Assembly: GCF_022458985.1 (NCBI RefSeq)
Contig: NC_061785.1
Coordinates: 3,090,204-3,154,203 of the forward strand
Direction: 5' to 3'
DNA from: Mugil cephalus
Taxonomy: Eukaryota > Chordata > Actinopteri > Mugiliformes > Mugilidae
DNA: 64,000 nt
Position numbers and translations under genes: made by a program. The notes beneath the pieces are model-generated. The model was not told where the DNA came from. It was given only the letters and a program-made list of their open reading frames with translations, and did no database searches. Shown here one piece after another: positions 62,905 to 64,000 of this stretch (within the stretch, counting starts at the first letter, position 1; the number at the start of each line of letters is the position of its first letter).

Positions 62905-63765
62905 TTGATGTTCAATTCAATTCAATTCAGTTTTATTTATATAGTGTCAATAACAATACAAATTGTCTCAAGACGCTTCACAAAAACCAGCCTGCAACCT
63001 CCAGAGCAAGCCTGAGGGCGACGGTGGCAAGGAAAAACTCCCTTTTAACCGGAAGAAACCTTGATCAGAACCCAGCTCATATGGAGGGACCCATCTGCCG
63101 AAGGCCAGCCAGTTAGAAACAGAGAAGATAGAGAGAAAAGAAGAGCAGGAGAAACAAGATAAACAAAGGAGGCCATGACGACTGGGGCAGATGTAGTTTA
63201 TGAGGCTCCACTGGTCTGATACACAGCACTCCAGACCAGAGACCCTCACAAGATGATGGAGGGGGAGGGGAGCGGAGGGGAGAGAGTAAGACACAGTGGT
63301 TAGTAAATTATAAGAGATAGAAAATAAAATGACACGTCCTCAGTGCATCATCCCCCTGCAGCCTAGGCCTATAGCAGCATAACTAAGGGATGGTTAAGTC
63401 CAGCCTTAACTATAAGCTTTGTCAAAAAGGAAAGTCTTAAGCCTGACCTTAAACGTAGAGACTGTGTCTGCCTCCCAAACCCAAACTGGGAGCTGGTTCC
63501 ATAGGAGAGGAGCCTGATAGCTGAAGGCTCTACCTCCCATTTTACTTTTAGAAACCCTAGGAACTACAAGCAGACCTGCACTTAGAGATCGTAGTGATCA
63601 GTTGGGACAATATGATGCTATGAGGTCTTTCATATATGATGGAGCTAGGCCTTTCAGGGCCTTGTATGTAAGGAGGAGGATTTTAAATTCACTTCTTGCT
63701 GCAGCATTTTGAATCAATTGGAGGCGACAATGATTTTCTTCCAACTCCTCCACCGCTTCCGTTAA
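62905..63765. mobile_element. Dispersed fish repeat, class unresolved
   Basis: ttcaattcaattcagttttatttatatagtgtcaat, ggcaaggaaaaactcccttttaaccgg.., and gggccttgtatgtaaggagg belong to a common fish repeat of about 0.85 kb. It interrupts the upstream region of gene D. Confidence 0.5.
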
Positions 63766-63767
63766 AG

Positions 63768-64000
63768 TGTGTGGACTGGTGTTTTTAATTGTAAGGCACT
63801 CCTTTTAGGTTGGTACGGTGCAAGTATGTGTCCCACCTAGGAAAATGTCACACACACCCACATACGTTACTCAAGTCATAATAAGTTTCCTATAACTAAG
63901 CTTAAACTGAGTTATATTACATGCAGCCTTCAGTGCTTAATGTTGTTTTTTATGTTCTGAGTTATGGCTTCCTGTATATCACATGAGTCATTGCCTGGGC
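63768..64000. repeat. Resumed upstream block at right edge
   Basis: ggactggtgtttttaattgtaaggcactccttttaggttgg.. matches 53055-53100 (C) and 21640-21680 (A), and the end gttatggcttcctgtatatcacatgag matches 33490-33520 (B). It is the part of gene D's upstream region displaced by the 61.4-63.77 kb insertions, or the start of a further unit. Confidence 0.5.

Overview
The window looks like teleost fish DNA. It carries spliceosomal genes with short exons in long AT-rich introns, several fish-type Tc1-like transposon families, L2/CR1-group and I-group LINE fragments, a hAT element, Ty3/gypsy integrase debris, tRNA-derived SINEs and long GATA/GGAT microsatellites. No bacterial or phage gene and no structural RNA gene was recognised. 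Species cannot be named from the sequence alone.

The only host genes I can support are four tandem paralogues, all on the minus strand. They encode mucin-like type I membrane glycoproteins, called here A (7697-22366), B (27031-33233), C (39768-52946) and D (56445-61290). Each starts with a near-identical 55-nt signal-peptide exon ([16 protein letters not shown], ending in phase 1). Next comes one Pro/Thr/Ser-rich (PTS) exon made of tandem repeats, a transmembrane exon (..WQL..V.I..SV..), and a cytoplasmic-tail exon. A and B also carry seven small exons between PTS and TM encoding EGF - SEA-like - EGF - EGF, the architecture of the MUC13/MUC3/MUC17 group. C and D lack that block and go straight from PTS to TM. 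PTS exon length varies from 0.6 kb (D) through 2.0 kb (B) and 5.5 kb (A) to 11.4 kb (C). The repeat unit differs in every paralogue.

Layout. 1-2450: broken L2-group LINE with a SINE inside. 2470-3290: Tc1 debris plus an upstream-block remnant like those upstream of A, B and C, a possible footprint of a further copy. 3300-7640: repeats and the 3' flank of A. 7.7-22.4 kb: gene A, with a hAT element in its last intron and gypsy integrase debris in intron 1. 22.5-26.6 kb: upstream block of A, LINE pieces, 3' flank of B. 27.0-33.2 kb: gene B. 33.4-37.4 kb: upstream block of B, nested Tc1 and I-group LINE pieces, 3' flank of C. 37.5-52.9 kb: gene C, with a complete-looking Tc1-like element in its 3' part. 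53-56.4 kb: upstream block of C with nested Tc1 fragments. 56.4-61.3 kb: gene D. 61.4-64 kb: CpG-rich patch, repeats, and a resumed upstream block at the right edge.

Shared transposon fossils at matching intron positions pair A with B and C with D, so the array probably grew by segmental duplication. Likely role (inference from architecture): heavily O-glycosylated, membrane-tethered surface proteins of an epithelial barrier. The paralogues would differ in extracellular stalk length, in the EGF/SEA module and in tail signalling motifs. Two stretches of repeat, in A near 15.9-16.8 kb and in C near 41.5-43.6 kb, contain clustered single-base frameshifts that look more like assembly error than biology.
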